From Lysobacterales bacterium (GTDB taxonomy: Bacteria; Pseudomonadota; Gammaproteobacteria; Xanthomonadales; Xanthomonadaceae), in contig JAEKKX010000007.1 of assembly GCA_019510125.1 (NCBI GenBank), forward strand, positions 124,001 through 188,000: a stretch of 64,000 nt of DNA. Reading direction: 5' to 3'. Below are positions 9,403-22,220 of this stretch, piece by piece. A model generated the notes under the pieces. It ran no database searches. It was not told the origin of the DNA and saw nothing but the letters and a program-made list of their open reading frames with translations. Position numbers and translations under genes: made by a program. Each line of letters opens with the position of its first letter. Position 1 is the first letter of the stretch.

Positions 9403-11637
9403 ATGCGTGCCTGGCTGTTGTCCGCGGCGCTCTGCCTTCCCCTGCCGGCGCTGGCGGTCGACATCGACGGCAGGATCGATCCGGACGAATGGGCCGGCGC
9501 CCGCCACATCGTCGATTTCCGCCAGACCCAGCCGCTGACCCGCGCGCCCGGCAGCGAACCGACCGAGGCCTGGGTGCTGTCCACGCCCGAAGGGCTGGCG
9601 GTGGCGTTCCGCAACCTGCAGCGCGCCGACGTCCCGCGCACCCGCCAGCGCTTCCAGCGCGACAACAACGGCAGCGTCGACCGGGTCAACGTCTACGTCG
9701 ATTTCGACGGCGACGGCCGCACCGGTTACAACTTCATGCTGGCGCTGTCCGACGGCATCGGCGACGGCACGATCGCCAACGAAAACCAGTTCAACGCCGA
9801 CTGGGACGGCGCCTGGCGGCATGCGGTGTCCGAGGACGAGGCCGGCTGGAGCGCCGAGCTGCTGATCCCCTGGCACATCGCGCCGATGCGCGAAGCCGCC
9901 GATGGCAAGCGCGTCATCGGGCTGTCGCTGGACCGCGTGATCGGCGACAGCGGCGAACGCATGTCGTGGCCGGCGGTGAGCTTCGCCGAGCAGCGCTTCC
10001 TCGGCGTGCTCGAGAAGGTCGAGGTGCCGAGCTACAGCCAGTCGCTGCTGGCGGTCACGCCCTACGTCGCCGCGCTGCAGGACAACGTCCGCCACGCCGG
10101 CGACTACGACGCCGGCGTCGACGTGTTCTGGAAGCCGAACGGCCGCTTCCAGCTCAGCGGCACGCTCAATCCGGATTTCGGCCAGGTCGAGAGCGACAGC
10201 ATCGTCGTCAACTTCAGCGCGATCGAGACCTTCTTCGGCGACAAGCGCCCGTTCTTCACCGAGAACCAGAGCTATTTCGAGGTCCCGTTCGGTTCGCTCG
10301 GCAACGCCCAGCAGTTGATCTACACCCGGCGCGTCGGCGCCCCGGCCGACGACGGCGACGGCGCGGGCGACGTCGCCGCGGCCGTCAAGATCAACGGCAG
10401 CGCCGGCGGCTTCGGCTACGGCGCGTTCGCCGCCAGCGAGCGCGGCGACGCGGGGCGCGATTTCTACGCGCTGCGCGCCACCCGCGACTTCGCGCGCCAG
10501 GGTTTCGGCGCGACCGTGACCCGGGTCGAACGGCCGTTCCTGGACCGCGAGGCCACGGTCGCCGCGATCGACCACCGCTGGTCGCCGGGCGACGCCTGGA
10601 ACGTGCGCACGACCCTGGTCGGCTCGGCGATCGACCAGTCCGGCGAACGCACGCGCGACACCGGCGGCCAGATCCGGATCGACCACCGGATCGACGCCGC
10701 GTGGCGACAGCAACTGTTCGTGCTGCACACCGGCGGCGCGCTGCAGCTCAACGACTTCGGCTTCCTCGACCGCAACAATTTCAACTACGCCCGCTACGAG
10801 CTGGCGCGCAGGATCACCGACCTGCCGGCCGGGTCGCCGTTCTCCTCGCACCAGTGGCGCTACGCCGTCTCCCGCCGCACCAACGACGACGGCGTCCACA
10901 TCGCCGACGCGTTCGCGATCAATCGCGCCAGCGAACGCCGCGACGGCGGCAACCAGTTTTTCGAGATCGCCGGCTGGCCCCGGGGCCACGACGACCTGAT
11001 CACCCGCGGCCACGGCGTGGTCGAAATGCCGGCCCGGCTCTATGTCTCCGCCGAGCGCTTCTTCCCGAAGAAGCGGCACTGGTCGTTCTACGGCAACGTC
11101 AATTTCGACTCGCTGGGGCTGGAGGGCGTGCGCGGCGGGCGCTGGTCGGTCGATCTCGAGCCCAGTTACGCGGTGAACGACGACCTCAGCGTGTTCGCCG
11201 GCCTGCAGTTGCAGCACGACGCCGACTGGCTGCTGTGGCGCGGCGACAACCTGCTGGGCACCTACGCCTCGCGGCAGATCTTCCTGAGCGCCGGTTCGGT
11301 CTGGCTGATCGGCGATCGCCAGGAACTGCGGCTGCGGCTGGAAGCGCTGGGGCTGGATGCGCGCGCGAAGCGCGCCTGGCGGGTCGCCGCCGACGGCACG
11401 CCGGTGCGCAGCGACGAGGCGCTCGACGATTTCGCGCTGCGCAACCTGGGGTTCCAGGTGCGCTACCGCTACGAGTTCGCGCCGCTGTCGTACCTCTACG
11501 TCGCCTACGTGCGAGGGGGCGGGCGCTTCGGCGCCGGCGCGGGGCCGTACTCGGCGCGCGAGGAGTTCGCCGACGCCTTCGACCTGCGCGACAGCGAACA
11601 GTTGCTGGTGAAGCTGTCGTACCGCTTCGAGATCTGA
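9403..11637 (+). CDS. Secreted DUF5916 / CBM9-like outer-membrane-associated protein
   Basis: The 744-residue product starts with a signal peptide (MRAWLLSAALCLPLPALA) followed by a carbohydrate-binding CBM9-like module (IDGRIDPDEWAGA at about 19-35; VNVYVDFDGDGRTGYNF). The rest is the DUF5916 domain, recognised by NPDFGQVESDSIVVNFSAIE and TFFGDKRPFFTENQSYF, and its many alternating strands end in KLSYRFEI, which looks like an outer-membrane beta-barrel end. Related proteins are common in Xanthomonadaceae and Bacteroidota, often near peptidase or TonB genes, but the function is not established. I chose ATG 9403 because it gives a clean signal peptide; earlier in-frame starts add about 31 polar residues. 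It converges on the DUF1439 gene with only 10 bases between stops. Confidence 0.85.
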   Translation: MRAWLLSAALCLPLPALAVDIDGRIDPDEWAGARHIVDFRQTQPLTRAPGSEPTEAWVLSTPEGLAVAFRNLQRADVPRTRQRFQRDNNGSVDRVNVYVDFDGDGRTGYNFMLALSDGIGDGTIANENQFNADWDGAWRHAVSEDEAGWSAELLIPWHIAPMREAADGKRVIGLSLDRVIGDSGERMSWPAVSFAEQRFLGVLEKVEVPSYSQSLLAVTPYVAALQDNVRHAGDYDAGVDVFWKPNGRFQLSGTLNPDFGQVESDSIVVNFSAIETFFGDKRPFFTENQSYFEVPFGSLGNAQQLIYTRRVGAPADDGDGAGDVAAAVKINGSAGGFGYGAFAASERGDAGRDFYALRATRDFARQGFGATVTRVERPFLDREATVAAIDHRWSPGDAWNVRTTLVGSAIDQSGERTRDTGGQIRIDHRIDAAWRQQLFVLHTGGALQLNDFGFLDRNNFNYARYELARRITDLPAGSPFSSHQWRYAVSRRTNDDGVHIADAFAINRASERRDGGNQFFEIAGWPRGHDDLITRGHGVVEMPARLYVSAERFFPKKRHWSFYGNVNFDSLGLEGVRGGRWSVDLEPSYAVNDDLSVFAGLQLQHDADWLLWRGDNLLGTYASRQIFLSAGSVWLIGDRQELRLRLEALGLDARAKRAWRVAADGTPVRSDEALDDFALRNLGFQVRYRYEFAPLSYLYVAYVRGGGRFGAGAGPYSAREEFADAFDLRDSEQLLVKLSYRFEI

Positions 11638-11647
11638 GCGGACGCCG

Positions 11648-12232
11648 TCAGCGGTCGAGCTTGATCACCACGCGCCCGTCCTGGACCAGGGTTCCGGCGA
11701 TCCGGCGTTCGCCGAGCTTGCCCTTGATGTCGGGATCGAGCCGATAGACCGGTTCGCTGCGGGCGTAGTCGCGCAGCCAGCCGTTGATGAACTCGCGCCC
11801 GGTGGCGTTCATGCGGTTGCCCAGCACCGGCAGTTCGGCCGATTCCAGTTCCGGCTCGTCGAGGTACAGCGCGCTGGCGCGGGCGTCGTAGCGCAGCCCG
11901 CTGGTGACCGCGAAGTGACCGGCGGGGCGGTCGCCCTTGAGGCCGAAGCCGTCGATGCCGACGTCGAAATCCAGGTGCAGCCGGGTGTCGTCCCGGGGGA
12001 TCGCCACCCGCGGGTTCATCACGACCAGCGTCGCCAGTCCGCCGAGCTGCGGGTAGTCCCGCGGGTACTGGCGATCGAGGTAACCCTGGAGCTGCGGCGC
12101 GGTGAAACTCACCTGGTTGCCGAGCAGCGCCTGGGCGGTCTGCAGCGCCGAACACCCGGCGACGGACGCGACCAGCGAGACCGCGGCGCAGCGCAGCAGG
12201 AAACGACGGGAAACGCCTCTGGAACCAGGCAT
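11648..12232 (-). CDS. DUF1439 family lipoprotein
   Basis: The 194-residue protein carries a lipoprotein signal with Arg-rich start (SRRFLLR) and a lipobox ending in SVAGC near residue 27, so it is probably anchored in a membrane and faces the periplasm. The body matches the DUF1439 (YceB-like) family: a long beta-sheet around an amphipathic helix, with FTAPQLQGYLDRQYPRDY near the N-terminus. Members may bind lipids, by analogy with the related fold. The ATG at 12232 gives the signal peptide directly. Confidence 0.82.
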   Translation of the reverse strand: MPGSRGVSRRFLLRCAAVSLVASVAGCSALQTAQALLGNQVSFTAPQLQGYLDRQYPRDYPQLGGLATLVVMNPRVAIPRDDTRLHLDFDVGIDGFGLKGDRPAGHFAVTSGLRYDARASALYLDEPELESAELPVLGNRMNATGREFINGWLRDYARSEPVYRLDPDIKGKLGERRIAGTLVQDGRVVIKLDR

Positions 12233-12310
12233 GGACGACCTCCGGAACTGGATGGCCAGCATCGTGTCGCCGGGGTGAACGCCGGATGATCGGCGTATGC
12301 GATCGGCGGA

Positions 12311-12370
12311 CACGCTCGACGAGCACGCTCGACGGGCATGCTCGACGAGCACGATCGATGGGAACGATCG
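12311..12370. repeat. 13-bp direct tandem repeat, four and a half units
   Basis: Four 13-base units start at 12311, 12324, 12337 and 12350 (consensus CACGCTCGACGAG), with a partial fifth at 12363-12370. Units 1 and 2 differ only at base 12, and later units drift. The array lies in the 142-base gap between the helix-hairpin-helix gene and the start of the DUF1439 gene on the minus strand, about 80 bases upstream of the latter, where it could affect the promoter. Copy number may vary between strains. Confidence 0.8.
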
Positions 12371-12374
12371 CGGC

Positions 12375-12662
12375 TCAGCCGCCCGCCAGCAGCGCCTTGC
12401 GTTCGCCGGTGTAGCGCCACCAGGGCCGGGCCGGCGCGCCGCGCATGAAGTCCACCGCCGACAGGAACACGTCGATCACGCACGGGTCGTGGCGCACGCC
12501 GTCGATGTCGCACAGGCGGCGGTACAGCGCCAGGCCATCGCAGCGGGCCAGTTCGGCCGGCGCGCGCAGGCCCAGCCGCTCGAAATCGGAAGCGGTGGCC
12601 GGACCGACGTTGGGAATGTCGGTGAAACGGCGGACGTCGTCGGCGCAGCGGGCCTTGGGCAT
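12375..12662 (-). CDS. Helix-hairpin-helix protein (Cdd1/pathogenicity-locus family)
   Basis: The 95-residue protein has one helix-hairpin-helix motif, DIPNVGPATASDFERLGL, followed by a second helical unit and DPCVIDVFLSAVDFMRG and a PWWRYTGERKALLA tail typical of the small Cdd1 family. HhH motifs usually bind DNA backbone without sequence preference. The function of the family is not known. ATG 12662 is the only ATG; an in-frame TTG at 12701 would add 13 residues, and neither has a strong ribosome binding site. Confidence 0.75.
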   Translation of the reverse strand: MPKARCADDVRRFTDIPNVGPATASDFERLGLRAPAELARCDGLALYRRLCDIDGVRHDPCVIDVFLSAVDFMRGAPARPWWRYTGERKALLAGG

Positions 12663-12703
12663 GGGAACGGGAGCGGCGGGCAGGGATGGGGTGTCGAACA
12701 AAC

Positions 12704-12740
12704 GAAAAGGCCGGCATCCGCGGGCGGATCCGGCCTTTCG
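12704..12740 (-). terminator. Rho-independent terminator after the HU gene
   Basis: Bases 12706-12720 and 12725-12738 form a 14-bp stem with one bulged base and a four-base loop. On the minus strand it is followed by TTTTCGTTTG, a usable U-rich tail. It lies 44 bases after the HU stop codon and would separate that gene from the helix-hairpin-helix gene downstream. Confidence 0.75.
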
Positions 12741-12783
12741 TCGATGTCCGCCGCGGCAGCCGCGGCGGAGGACGCTGCGGCGA

Positions 12784-13158
12784 TCAGGCCGTGGCGGCGT
12801 CCTTGAGCTTCTTCATCGGACGGACCTTGACCTTCACGGTGGCCGGCTTGGCGGCGAACGTGGTTTCCTGGCCGGTGAAGGGGTTGATGCCCTTGCGCTT
12901 CGGCTTGGCCGGGACGTTCACGGAGGTGATCTTGAGCACGCCCGGGAGCACGAACTGGCCGGCGCCCTTCTTGCCGATGGAGGCGTGGATGGCGCCCTCG
13001 AGCGCGGCCATGACGGCGCGGACGTCCTTCGCGGCGACTTCGGTCGCACCGGCGATGTGGGCGACCAGCGCGGACTTGCTCATCACGTCCTTGATCGGCT
13101 TCGGAGCAGCCGGCTTGGCCGGCGTTTTCTTGGCGGCAGCTTTTTTCTTGGTTGCCAT
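12784..13158 (-). CDS. HU family DNA-binding protein with Lys/Ala-rich N-terminal tail
   Basis: This 124-residue nucleoid protein contains the HU/IHF fold from about residue 25 (MSKSALVAHIAGATEVAAKDV) to the end. The DNA-binding arm region is GINPFTGQETTF and the C-terminal strand is VKVRPMKKLKDA. Residues 1-23 are a basic extension (MATKKKAAAKKTPAKPAAPK) that resembles eukaryotic H1 tails and is typical of the Xanthomonadaceae HU variant. It would coat and bend DNA non-specifically. The ATG at 13158 is preceded by GAGGAAAACG as ribosome binding site; a promoter lies upstream and a terminator follows, so it is probably monocistronic. Confidence 0.92.
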   Translation of the reverse strand: MATKKKAAAKKTPAKPAAPKPIKDVMSKSALVAHIAGATEVAAKDVRAVMAALEGAIHASIGKKGAGQFVLPGVLKITSVNVPAKPKRKGINPFTGQETTFAAKPATVKVKVRPMKKLKDAATA

Positions 13159-13219
13159 GAGAATTCGTTTTCCTCGTCGGATGGTTGATCTGTATTCGGG
13201 CCGGTGGACCGGCATGCGC

Positions 13220-13248
13220 ACTGTAGGCCAAGCCTTCGCCGTCGCCAA
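13220..13248 (-). promoter_or_regulatory. Predicted sigma70 promoter of the HU gene
   Basis: On the minus strand TTGGCG (13248-13243) and TACAGT (13225-13220) are separated by 17 bases. The transcript would start near 13213 and have a leader of about 55 bases before the HU ATG. The fit is good in a GC-rich background, although no experiment supports it. Confidence 0.55.
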
Positions 13249-13399
13249 GCCCTTCCACGCATTTTTCTGCTGTTTTCAGGGGTGTTTCGCGGGGCGGGGG
13301 CGATTTTCTCCGGGACGCCGGCCATTTCCCCCGCCGGAACGCGGCGCACACGCTGCAAAACGCGTTCCGATCGGCGCGGGGGACAGGATCGACGGCGGC

Positions 13400-14443
13400 T
13401 TACTGGCCGTTCTCCAGGGCCTGCGCGGCCGCGCCCACGATCAGCGGATCGGCGTGGCGGGCGACCCGGGCGTCCTTCCCCGGGTAGGGCAGGCTGCTCA
13501 GGAAATGGCGCATGCAGTCCAGCCGCGCGCGCTTCTTGTCGTCGGACTTGACCACCACCCACGGCGCGTCGGCGGTGTCGGTGTGGAAGAACATCGCGGT
13601 CTTGGCGTCGGTGTACTCCGGCCACTTGTCCAGCGACTGCAGGTCGATCGGCGAGAGTTTCCAGTGCTTCAGCGGATCGTTGCGCCGCGACTTGAACCGG
13701 CGCAACTGCTCTTCGCGGCTGACCGAGAACCAGAACTTGTAGAGGCGGATGCCGCTGCGCACCAGCATCCGCTCGAACTCCGGCGCCTCGCGCAGGAATT
13801 CGAGGTACTCCGCGGGCGTGCAGAAGCCCATCACCCGTTCGACCCCGGCGCGGTTGTACCAGCTACGGTCGAAGAACACGATTTCGCCGGTGGTCGGCAG
13901 GTGTTCGATGTAGCGCTGGAAATACCACTGCCCGCGCTCCTGGTCGTTGGGCTTTTCCAGCGCGACCACGCGCGCGCCGCGCGGGTTGAGGTGTTCGGTG
14001 TAGCGCTTGATGGTGCCGCCCTTGCCGGCGGCGTCGCGGCCCTCGAACAGGATGACGATGCGCTGGCCGGTCTCCTTGACCCAGCTCTGCACCTTGAGCA
14101 GTTCGATCTGCAGTTTCTTCTTCTCCGCCTCGTAGTCGCGGCGGCGCATGCGGCTGCGGTACGGGTAGTCGGCCGGCAGCGGCGCGCTGGTGCTGTCCTC
14201 GTCGGTCAGCGGCACGGCGTCCATGCGCTGGGCGGATTCGGGCGACAGGCCCGGCTCCAGCGACGGGGCCGGTTCCCGCGCCGGCGGCGGCACGGCGACG
14301 GCGGCAACCGGCGCATCCTCCGGCGCCGACGTCGACGGCGGCTGGCTGCCGTTGCCGGCGCCGGCGCCAGTGGCGGCGTTGCGGCGCCCGCGGGCGGGGG
14401 CGGGCGGGGCGGCGGGGCGCTTGCGCGTGCGCGATGTGGTCAT
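13400..14443 (-). CDS. ppk2: Polyphosphate kinase 2 (PPK2 class I)
   Basis: PPK2 transfers phosphate between polyphosphate and nucleoside diphosphates (class I: NDP to NTP). The 347-residue protein has Walker A at 134-143 (EGRDAAGKGG), the lid-proximal NPRGARVVALEKP and Walker B FFDRSWYNRAGVERVMGF, all characteristic. Residues 1 to about 90 are an unusual low-complexity Ala/Pro/Arg-rich extension before the conserved DYPYRSRMRRRDYE; catalytic family members of this class are usually about 270-300 residues. The start at ATG 14443 is the only one that opens the frame sensibly, but part of the extension may be untranslated. The gene stands alone, 242 bases from HU. Confidence 0.93.
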   Translation of the reverse strand: MTTSRTRKRPAAPPAPARGRRNAATGAGAGNGSQPPSTSAPEDAPVAAVAVPPPAREPAPSLEPGLSPESAQRMDAVPLTDEDSTSAPLPADYPYRSRMRRRDYEAEKKKLQIELLKVQSWVKETGQRIVILFEGRDAAGKGGTIKRYTEHLNPRGARVVALEKPNDQERGQWYFQRYIEHLPTTGEIVFFDRSWYNRAGVERVMGFCTPAEYLEFLREAPEFERMLVRSGIRLYKFWFSVSREEQLRRFKSRRNDPLKHWKLSPIDLQSLDKWPEYTDAKTAMFFHTDTADAPWVVVKSDDKKRARLDCMRHFLSSLPYPGKDARVARHADPLIVGAAAQALENGQ

Positions 14444-14571
14444 GGGGCTCTCCGGGCAGTCGGTGGAACGGTCGTGCGCGGCGCGGGCCGCGGCCATCGT
14501 TCCATCCTCTGCCCGCCGCCTGCGGGGCGCTTGCGCTCGGTCAAGTTTTTGGCGGCGGCCGGCGCCGTCGC

Positions 14572-15531
<960 letters not shown>

Positions 15532-15634
15532 GCGGAGGGAGCGTTCCGTGGCTCGGGAAGCGGAAGTCTAGCCGAGGAACCCCGGAAACCGCCGTACCGT
15601 CCGGTATGCGTCGCCGGGCATGCGCCGCGCCGGT

Positions 15635-19195
<3,561 letters not shown>

Positions 19196-19460
19196 CGGCG
19201 GGCCGGCGGGGCAGACCGGCAGGGTAGGGCCCGGGGCGGGTGGGGACAAGGCTTGACGCCGGGATTTCCTCGCGCCAGCGCCCCCGGGGCGCGACGCGGG
19301 CGGGTGGCGGCCGCTTCCGGGGCGTTTCCTGCGCGGGATCCCTTGAACAGGGAGCGCTCCCCTGGCGCGCGCTGGACCTGGAAAGCCGCGCGGGAAAGCG
19401 GGGCTTCTTGTTCGCCGCCCGGCGGCGGAACGCGTCCGCCGCCGGGTCCGGCCCTGCCGA

Positions 19461-19835
19461 TCAGAGGATGACCGGCCCGCCGTTGCACTTGAAGGTCCGC
19501 GAGCGCGAGGCCGAGCCCGAGGCGTTGGTCACCGTCACGGTCACGGTGATGGTGCTGCCGATGCTGCAGTTGCCGTAGAAGTCGCTGTGGCCGCTGTCGT
19601 TGACGACCGTGCCGCCGCCGGACCAGCCGACCGTGGTGGTGCCGTCGGAGGTGTAGTCGATGAAGCAGTAGAAGCGGCCGCCGCCGTTGTCGAGCGGGCA
19701 GGCGAAGGTGGTGATGGCCGGGACCGCGGCGCGGGCGGTCGCCGGCGCCAGCAGGCCGCCGGACCCGGCGACGGCGAGTGCGGCGGCGAGGCCGAGGCCG
19801 CGAAGCGGGTCGAAGCGCGCGATGGATGGGTGCAT
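19461..19835 (-). CDS. Small secreted Cys-containing hypothetical protein
   Basis: The 124-residue product starts with a signal peptide that probably ends near ATARA-AVPA (residues 36-37). The mature domain, about 88 residues, has four cysteines (in FACPLD, FYCFID, YGNCSIG and FKCNGG) and a beta-rich, Ser/Thr/Gly-rich pattern with ITVTVTVTNASGSAS, like Ig/PKD-type domains of secreted proteins. Two disulfides are plausible. I do not recognise a named family. It sits between rnhB and dnaE, which are normally adjacent, with 265 bases of non-coding DNA upstream. The codon use is GC-rich like its neighbours. Confidence 0.7.
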   Translation of the reverse strand: MHPSIARFDPLRGLGLAAALAVAGSGGLLAPATARAAVPAITTFACPLDNGGGRFYCFIDYTSDGTTTVGWSGGGTVVNDSGHSDFYGNCSIGSTITVTVTVTNASGSASRSRTFKCNGGPVIL

Positions 19836-19982
19836 GGTCTCCTCCTGAGGGTTCCGTTGCGTCGGTGCGGCGCCGCCGCGAACGCCGCGGGCCGGTCGCG
19901 TTCCCGCGACCCGGTGAGCATGGCCGGGGAGGGCGTCGGGGGATGTGACCGGGGTCGCGTCGCGAACCCCCGGCGGGGCGGT

Positions 19983-20642
19983 TCAGCCGCCGAGGCGGGC
20001 CAGCGCGTCCCGCACCGGGGCGTAGCTGCGCCGATGCTCCGGGCAGGGGCCGTGCGCCGCGAGCGCGGCCAGGTGCGCGGGACTGGGGTAGCCCTTGTGG
20101 CGATCGAAGCCGTACTGCGGCCACTGCGCGTGCAGGGCGCGCATGCGTGCGTCGCGCGCGACCTTGGCGAGGATCGACGCGGCCATGATCGCCGGCTCGC
20201 GGGCATCGCCGCCGACCAGCGCCTCGCCGGGGCAGGGCAGGTCCTTCGGCAGCCGGTTGCCGTCGATCCGCGCCAGGTCCGCGGCCGGCGCCAGCCCGCG
20301 CAGGGCGCGCGACATGCCGGCCAGGGTCGCCTGCAGGATGTTGAGGCGGTCGATCTCCTCGCGCTCCACGAACTCGATGCGCCAGGCCAGCGCGCGTTCG
20401 CGGATCAGCGGGTCCAGCGCCTCGCGCGCCGCCTCCGACAACTGCTTGGAGTCGTTGAGGCCGTCGATCGGCCGCTCGGGATCGAGGATCACCGCCGCCA
20501 CCGACACCGGGCCGGCCAGCGGGCCGCGACCGGCCTCGTCCACGCCGGCGATCCGCAGCGGCCGGGTGCGGGCGAGGGCGGCGAGCGGGTCCTCGAACAG
20601 CCCGCCGGCAGCGGCGGGCGGCGCGGCGCGGCGCCGGGTCAT
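19983..20642 (-). CDS. rnhB: Ribonuclease HII
   Basis: RNase HII removes ribonucleotides embedded in DNA. The 219-residue protein has the catalytic DEAGRG motif ([15 protein letters not shown] near residue 35), the partner acidic residue in [19 protein letters not shown] and the [11 protein letters not shown] substrate-binding segment. The N-terminal 25 residues are an Arg/Ala-rich extension. The gene follows lpxB by 13 bases, the classical lpxB-rnhB arrangement. Confidence 0.96.
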   Translation of the reverse strand: MTRRRAAPPAAAGGLFEDPLAALARTRPLRIAGVDEAGRGPLAGPVSVAAVILDPERPIDGLNDSKQLSEAAREALDPLIRERALAWRIEFVEREEIDRLNILQATLAGMSRALRGLAPAADLARIDGNRLPKDLPCPGEALVGGDAREPAIMAASILAKVARDARMRALHAQWPQYGFDRHKGYPSPAHLAALAAHGPCPEHRRSYAPVRDALARLGG

Positions 20643-20655
20643 CGCGTCGCCGCCG

Positions 20656-21843
20656 TCATGGCGTCAGCGCGACCGGCGCCGGCGCGGCGGCCAGTTCGTC
20701 CACGACCTCCGCCGCGCGCGCCGAGGCGTCGCGGCGCAGGGTCTCGTGCAGTTCGACGAAGCGCGGCAGCAGCGCCTCCACCGCCTGCGGCTGGCCCAGC
20801 CAGCGCAGGCAGGCGGCGGCGAGCTTCTCGGGCACGCAGTCGTCCTGCAGCAGCTCCGGGACCAGCGGCGCGCCGGCCAGCACGTTCGGCAGGCTGACAT
20901 GGCGGGTCTTGAGCAGGCCGAGCCTGGTGACGATGCGGTAGGTGGTCGGCGAGATGCGGTGCCCGACCACCATCGGCCGCTTGCACAGCATCGCTTCCAG
21001 CGCTGCGGTGCCGGAGGCCAGCAGCACCAGGTCGGAGGCGATCATCGCGCGCTGGGCGTCGCCGTGCAGCACCCGCACCCGCGCCGCGACGCCCGGCTTC
21101 GTCGCCAGCAGCGTGCGGATGGCGTGCTCGCAGGCCTCGTTCGCGGCCGGCAGCGCGATCCGCAGCGCCGGCACGCGCTGGGCGACCAGTTCGGCCGCGT
21201 CGAGGAACACCGGCAGCATCCGCGCGATCTCGCCCAGCCGGCTGCCCGGCAGCAGCGCCAGCACCGGCGAGGTCGGGTCCAGGCCCAGCGCGGCGCGCGC
21301 GGCGGCGCGGTCCGGCTGCAGCGGGATGGCGTCGGCCAGCGGATGGCCGACGAAGCGTGCGTCGACGGCGTGGCGGGCGTAGATCGGCGGTTCCATCGGG
21401 AACAGGCACAGCACCCGGTCGGCGCTGCGGCCGATCTTCTCCGCGCGGCCCTCGCGCCAGGCCCAGACCGAAGGGCTGACGTAATGGACGGTGCGGACGC
21501 CGCGGCGCTTGAGCCACTTCTCGACGCCGAGGTTGAAGTCCGGCGCGTCGATGCCGACGAACACGTCGGGCCGCCACGCCAGCACGCGCCGGCGCAGGTC
21601 CGCGCGCAGGCGCAGCAGCCGCGGCAGGTGCGACAGCACTTCGGCCAGGCCCATCACCGCCAGCGCCTGGCTGTCGTGCCACGCGTCGAGCCCGGCCGCG
21701 CGCATCGCCGGGCCGCCGATCCCGGCGAATGCGGCGTCCGGGTGGCGCGCTTTCAGCGCGGCGATCAGCCCGGCGCCGAGCTGGTCGCCGGAGGCTTCGC
21801 CGGCGACCAGCGCGATCCGCAGCGGGCGCGGGGCGGGGGTCAT
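20656..21843 (-). CDS. lpxB: Lipid-A-disaccharide synthase
   Basis: LpxB condenses UDP-2,3-diacylglucosamine with lipid X to make the lipid A disaccharide at the inner membrane. The 395-residue GT19 protein shows [18 protein letters not shown] at the N-terminus, [18 protein letters not shown] and, in the C-terminal Rossmann fold, [12 protein letters not shown] plus [12 protein letters not shown], all diagnostic. It lies 7 bases after the zinc-ribbon gene that separates it from lpxA. Confidence 0.96.
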   Translation of the reverse strand: MTPAPRPLRIALVAGEASGDQLGAGLIAALKARHPDAAFAGIGGPAMRAAGLDAWHDSQALAVMGLAEVLSHLPRLLRLRADLRRRVLAWRPDVFVGIDAPDFNLGVEKWLKRRGVRTVHYVSPSVWAWREGRAEKIGRSADRVLCLFPMEPPIYARHAVDARFVGHPLADAIPLQPDRAAARAALGLDPTSPVLALLPGSRLGEIARMLPVFLDAAELVAQRVPALRIALPAANEACEHAIRTLLATKPGVAARVRVLHGDAQRAMIASDLVLLASGTAALEAMLCKRPMVVGHRISPTTYRIVTRLGLLKTRHVSLPNVLAGAPLVPELLQDDCVPEKLAAACLRWLGQPQAVEALLPRFVELHETLRRDASARAAEVVDELAAAPAPVALTP

Positions 21844-21850
21844 GCCGGGC

Positions 21851-22180
21851 TCACGGCTCGTGCCCGTAGCGGGCGGTGTACTGCTGGGCGAGCATGTCGC
21901 AGGGCATCTGCGCCAGTTTCCGCGCCGGCGGATCGAACACCGGATCGTTCGCCTGTGCGCGGCAGCGCCGGATCGCGTCCAGCGCCTTCGCCTCCTGCGG
22001 GTCCAGCCGCGGCCACAGCAACTGGGCGACGGTGAGCGCGATGGCGACCGCGAGCGAGCCGACCACGAAGATCCGCTTCGCCAGGCGCCACGGCCCGCGG
22101 TCGACGCCGGCGGCGCAGCGTGCGCAGCGGGCGTCGGCGCCCGTAAGCGACGCGCCGCAGGCGGGGCAGGACGCGGTCAT
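21851..22180 (-). CDS. Zinc-ribbon single-pass membrane protein between lpxA and lpxB
   Basis: The 109-residue protein begins with two CxxC pairs, CPACGAS and CARCAAG, that form a zinc ribbon, followed by one membrane helix (RIFVVGSLAVAIALTVAQLL, about 37-56) and a short domain with two further cysteines (RRCRAQ, MPCDML). The ribbon would be cytoplasmic and the C-terminal part periplasmic. The family is not recognised. Its location, 7 bases before lpxB and 40 bases after lpxA, makes co-expression with lipid A genes likely; a function in that pathway is not demonstrated. Confidence 0.72.
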   Translation of the reverse strand: MTASCPACGASLTGADARCARCAAGVDRGPWRLAKRIFVVGSLAVAIALTVAQLLWPRLDPQEAKALDAIRRCRAQANDPVFDPPARKLAQMPCDMLAQQYTARYGHEP

Positions 22181-22220
22181 CGTGCGGGGGTTCCCTGGCG
22201 CGGCGCCATCGACGAGGCCC

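Noticed and set aside
19196-19460. Possible RNA gene or regulatory element upstream of dnaE and downstream of no gene
   Set aside because: Only imperfect short hairpins are seen (for example around 19380-19410) and no tRNA-like cloverleaf or riboswitch motif.
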